A stretch of 52,514 nucleotides of DNA from the NCBI GenBank assembly GCA_949299545.1, contig CASGAM010000040.1, forward strand, positions 1 through 52,514, in the 5' to 3' direction. Shown piece by piece: positions 50,063-52,514 of this stretch (positions within the stretch are counted from its first letter, which is position 1; every line of letters begins with the position of its first letter). A program made the position numbers and the translations under genes. The notes beneath the pieces were generated by a model, which did not search any database, was not told the origin of the DNA, and saw only the letters and a list, made by a program, of their open reading frames with translations. Source of the DNA: an uncultured Prevotellaceae bacterium (lineage in GTDB: Bacteria > Bacteroidota > Bacteroidia > Bacteroidales > Bacteroidaceae).

Positions 50063-52514
50063 TCAGTTAATCTTATACCGGGCATTCGGCACATATTTTC
50101 TTTTGTTGGACTGCCAATACTGTTCCAGACGGTCAGCCTCATCCGCAGTCAGATGAATGACTGCACCGTGCTTGGGGGCGTTGAAGTTGGTAGACTTCAT
50201 GACACCGTCATTAAACCGTCCCAGATTCTTAAAGGTCATGAAGTCGGTTGTCTCCGTAAATCCGAAATTATGAGGGGTGACACTATAGACATCATACATC
50301 AATACCCAGCGGTCCTCGCCTATACGTTTCCACACGGTGGGCGCTTCACAAGCTTTCGGCTCGAAATCATACCATTTGGGATCATATACATAATCTCCGC
50401 TCATTCTGTCGGAAACGGCCTGCTTGATACCCGGCGTGCCGTCATGGGCGACATAAAAGAGGTGGTACTTGTCACCGACTCGCGTTATATCACCATCAAT
50501 GGCAGAAACATTCTCATCGGGATATTCGAACAGTAGCTGGGGCAGACTTTCAATGCGGTTGAAATCATCATTGACATACACATAATACAATTTATTCCTT
50601 TCATTACGGAAGCGCATGGTATAGTATATCATCAGTTTTCCTTTCTTCTCGTCATAGCCGATCTCCGGCGCCCACGCACATCCGATTTCCGACAGTCCGG
50701 CGGTCAGTTCGCTGAAATTGATGTTCGCACGGTTCCAGTGTATGAGATCCCATGACTTCATCAGGACCAGTCCTTTGTTGTTGCCCCATCCGTAGGCTTT
50801 GCCGTCGCGCTCCCATTCCGTTTTCCGATAGCCGTCTCTTTGGGCAAATACATGCAAATCGGTCATGGCCAGATAGAAAGCGCCGTCCGGACCGCGGTAG
50901 ATATACGGATCACGAATACCATGCTGGTTGGCAATGGTATCACCGGCCAGAACCGGCTCTCCGTCATTCACGGCCGTAAAGGAATAACCGTCACGGCTGA
51001 CCGCCATATACAGGCCATGCGTTTCGTCCTTATGGAATACCATCAGATAAGCGCTCATGTCCTTTTCCTGAGGTACGGCATTCTGATAACGGAAACGGCT
51101 GAATCCGGCCTTTCCCTTACCTGCACTGACAAGAGCTACACGAAGGGCGAAAAAGCCCTTATAAGCGTTATGATGCATACCGGACACGTCTATGTTTTCG
51201 GCCAGAAGAGTCCACGAAAGTCGGTCTTCACTCACCCATATTGAAGCGCGGTTACCCTGGTTCTTGATCCTGACCGTAAAATTCCGGCCAATGGTATTGG
51301 GTTTCTCCGTCTTTTGTCCGGCATGGCGGTAAATCTCGAACGTCTTTCCGTCGGACATCAGCCCGGCAAAGGCTTTTTCATTGTAATACAGCAGCAAACC
51401 GGCCTTGTTGCCTTTCGTAACCTGCACATCAACTTCTGCCACGTAATTCTTGTCTTCAGCCGTAACCATCAGCAGACGACCGTCAGCCGGTGACTGTCCC
51501 TTTGCTTTCATCCATAAGGTGTTATCCTTGATCGTCACGGCCTTTGGAGCATATTCTTTCCAGAACATCCACTGCAATCCCAATTCCTTATCCGAAAAAT
51601 CATCTGAGAGTTCCAGGCCTTGAGCCTTATATTCTCCTGCATTGACGGGATCAGCTTCCGAAAGGGTACGGCACCAGCCGTCCGACGTCCATTCCACCGG
51701 TTCGATAAGGGTCTGGCGTCCGAGCGTGTAATACCCATTGGCGTAAGCGTGATATACCACCCACCAACGGCCGTTCACGTCGTCTATCAGTGTGCCATGA
51801 CCTTTTGACCACCAGCTATCCCTGACACTGTAGGTATGTACCAATGGATTATATGGCGAATTTTCCCACGGTCCCAACACATTCTTCGAACGGGCCATCA
51901 CAACCATGTGACTGGTAGCCGGACCGGCAGTTCCGCCTTCGGCAGAAACCAGATAATAGTAGCCCTCATAGAAAAACAGTTTGGGTGACTCCAGATACAT
52001 GCCCTCCGTTTTCCAATGCCGCGGAATAGGCCAGCCGTCGTACACCTTTTTTACCTCACCTCTGACAGAAAGACCGTCCTCAGACAAAGCCACGACCTTG
52101 CCTTCCGACAAATAGAGATAACGGTTTCCGTCCTTGTCGACGATATGTCCGGGATCAATACCACCGACTTTCAGATCTATCGGCTCGCTCCACGGTCCCT
52201 GTATCTGATCCGCCCATATCACCCAGTTTGTTCCTGCCGCCGGATAATAAATGTAATAGCGTCCCTTGTGCTTGACCAGATCGGGCGCCATGGCCGAACC
52301 TTCCCATTCGGTAATGACCCGACAGATAGGTTCCCAATGTTCCAAATCACGGGAATGCCAGATCAGGAAACCCGGAGAATAATAAAACGGAGAATGGGTC
52401 ATATAATAATCTTCCCCTTCCCGCAAGATAGTGGGATCGGGATAATCCCCTTTCAACACGACTTTGGGATAATGGTCTGCATAAACCATTCCCACCAAAC
52501 ACCAGTAAAACAAA
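50063..52514 (-). CDS. Two-module GH43 glycoside hydrolase (5' end beyond window)
   Basis: At least 816 residues; the N terminus continues past the window because the visible start reads as the end of a signal peptide (CLVGMVYADHYP). Module 1 is GH43: base Asp in YPDPTIL, Asp of MAPDL, acid Glu in YLESPKLFF. A beta-sandwich of GH43-C2/DUF1349 type follows (ELSDDFSDKELGLQWMFW). Module 2 is a second GH43 propeller: base Asp in GIRDPYIY, Glu instead of Asp in CAWAPEIGY, acid Glu in CEAPTVW. Likely a xylosidase/arabinofuranosidase acting on arabinan or arabinoxylan. It is followed by the GH51 gene in an operon. Confidence 0.9.
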   Translation of the reverse strand, partial: LFYWCLVGMVYADHYPKVVLKGDYPDPTILREGEDYYMTHSPFYYSPGFLIWHSRDLEHWEPICRVITEWEGSAMAPDLVKHKGRYYIYYPAAGTNWVIWADQIQGPWSEPIDLKVGGIDPGHIVDKDGNRYLYLSEGKVVALSEDGLSVRGEVKKVYDGWPIPRHWKTEGMYLESPKLFFYEGYYYLVSAEGGTAGPATSHMVVMARSKNVLGPWENSPYNPLVHTYSVRDSWWSKGHGTLIDDVNGRWWVVYHAYANGYYTLGRQTLIEPVEWTSDGWCRTLSEADPVNAGEYKAQGLELSDDFSDKELGLQWMFWKEYAPKAVTIKDNTLWMKAKGQSPADGRLLMVTAEDKNYVAEVDVQVTKGNKAGLLLYYNEKAFAGLMSDGKTFEIYRHAGQKTEKPNTIGRNFTVRIKNQGNRASIWVSEDRLSWTLLAENIDVSGMHHNAYKGFFALRVALVSAGKGKAGFSRFRYQNAVPQEKDMSAYLMVFHKDETHGLYMAVSRDGYSFTAVNDGEPVLAGDTIANQHGIRDPYIYRGPDGAFYLAMTDLHVFAQRDGYRKTEWERDGKAYGWGNNKGLVLMKSWDLIHWNRANINFSELTAGLSEIGCAWAPEIGYDEKKGKLMIYYTMRFRNERNKLYYVYVNDDFNRIESLPQLLFEYPDENVSAIDGDITRVGDKYHLFYVAHDGTPGIKQAVSDRMSGDYVYDPKWYDFEPKACEAPTVWKRIGEDRWVLMYDVYSVTPHNFGFTETTDFMTFKNLGRFNDGVMKSTNFNAPKHGAVIHLTADEADRLEQYWQSNKRKYVPNARYKIN

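Noticed and set aside
1-52514. CRISPR arrays, insertion sequences, prophage or defence systems
   Set aside because: No repeat-spacer pattern, transposase, integrase, phage structural gene or known defence gene was seen on either strand.

Overview
The window is a chromosomal segment of an anaerobic or microaerophilic member of the Bacteroidales (phylum Bacteroidota). Many genes are preceded by the Bacteroidota sigma-ABfr promoter (TAnnTTTG at -7, often TTTG about 20 bp upstream). Shine-Dalgarno sequences are mostly weak. The gene content fits too: BamD-RpoZ-DUF4293, lipoproteins with acidic residues after the acylated Cys, a TonB receptor, PorT-like and other beta-barrels, and a CHU_C-domain protein. 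I cannot fix the genus from sequence alone.

Layout. 1-395: a five-tRNA operon on the minus strand (Asp partial, Gly, Tyr, Arg, Val). 0.8-3.1 kb: a GH3 beta-glucosidase. 3.1-6.9 kb: uvrB, divergent from bamD-rpoZ-DUF4293. 7.3-13.9 kb: an envelope pair (three LysM domains plus periplasmic-binding fold, then a PorT-family barrel), divergent from CHU_C protein-uvrA-ybaK. 13.9-18.2 kb: an A+T-rich trio of surface genes (lipoprotein, TonB receptor, DUF4249 lipoprotein). 18.5-24.5 kb: SulP transporter, bcp, DUF2461 protein and a large macroglobulin-like exported protein. 24.6-28.7 kb: rhamnogalacturonan-I genes (PL11 lyase, then a GH105-CE12 fusion). 28.7-29.4 kb: a structured gene-free stretch. 29.4-33.8 kb: a small barrel protein and the etfB-etfA-acyl-CoA dehydrogenase operon. 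33.9-37.1 kb: a DUF6057-like membrane protein translationally coupled to a lipoprotein combining a CxxCH site with a TolB-like propeller. 37.1-40.2 kb: ogt, asnA, tRNA-Arg(CCG) and a PanE-family reductase. 40.3-43.7 kb: a biotin-dependent Na+-pumping decarboxylase (oadG-oadA-oadB). 44.0-46.9 kb: adenosylcobalamin-dependent ribonucleotide reductase plus folB. 47.5-52.5 kb: two arabinan/xylan enzymes (double-GH43, cut by the window end, and GH51).

Most of this is housekeeping plus plant-glycan degradation. No CRISPR array, insertion sequence, prophage or recognisable defence system is visible. The observations most worth following are: both arginine tRNAs have replaced the near-universal G19-C56 elbow pair, each with a different compensating pair; a helically phased GTTGCAAC array with two hairpins upstream of the rhamnogalacturonan genes; the CxxCH-propeller lipoprotein with its membrane partner; a two-blade GH43-like relic at the N terminus of the GH51 enzyme; and the LysM/binding-protein plus PorT plus CHU_C envelope cluster.
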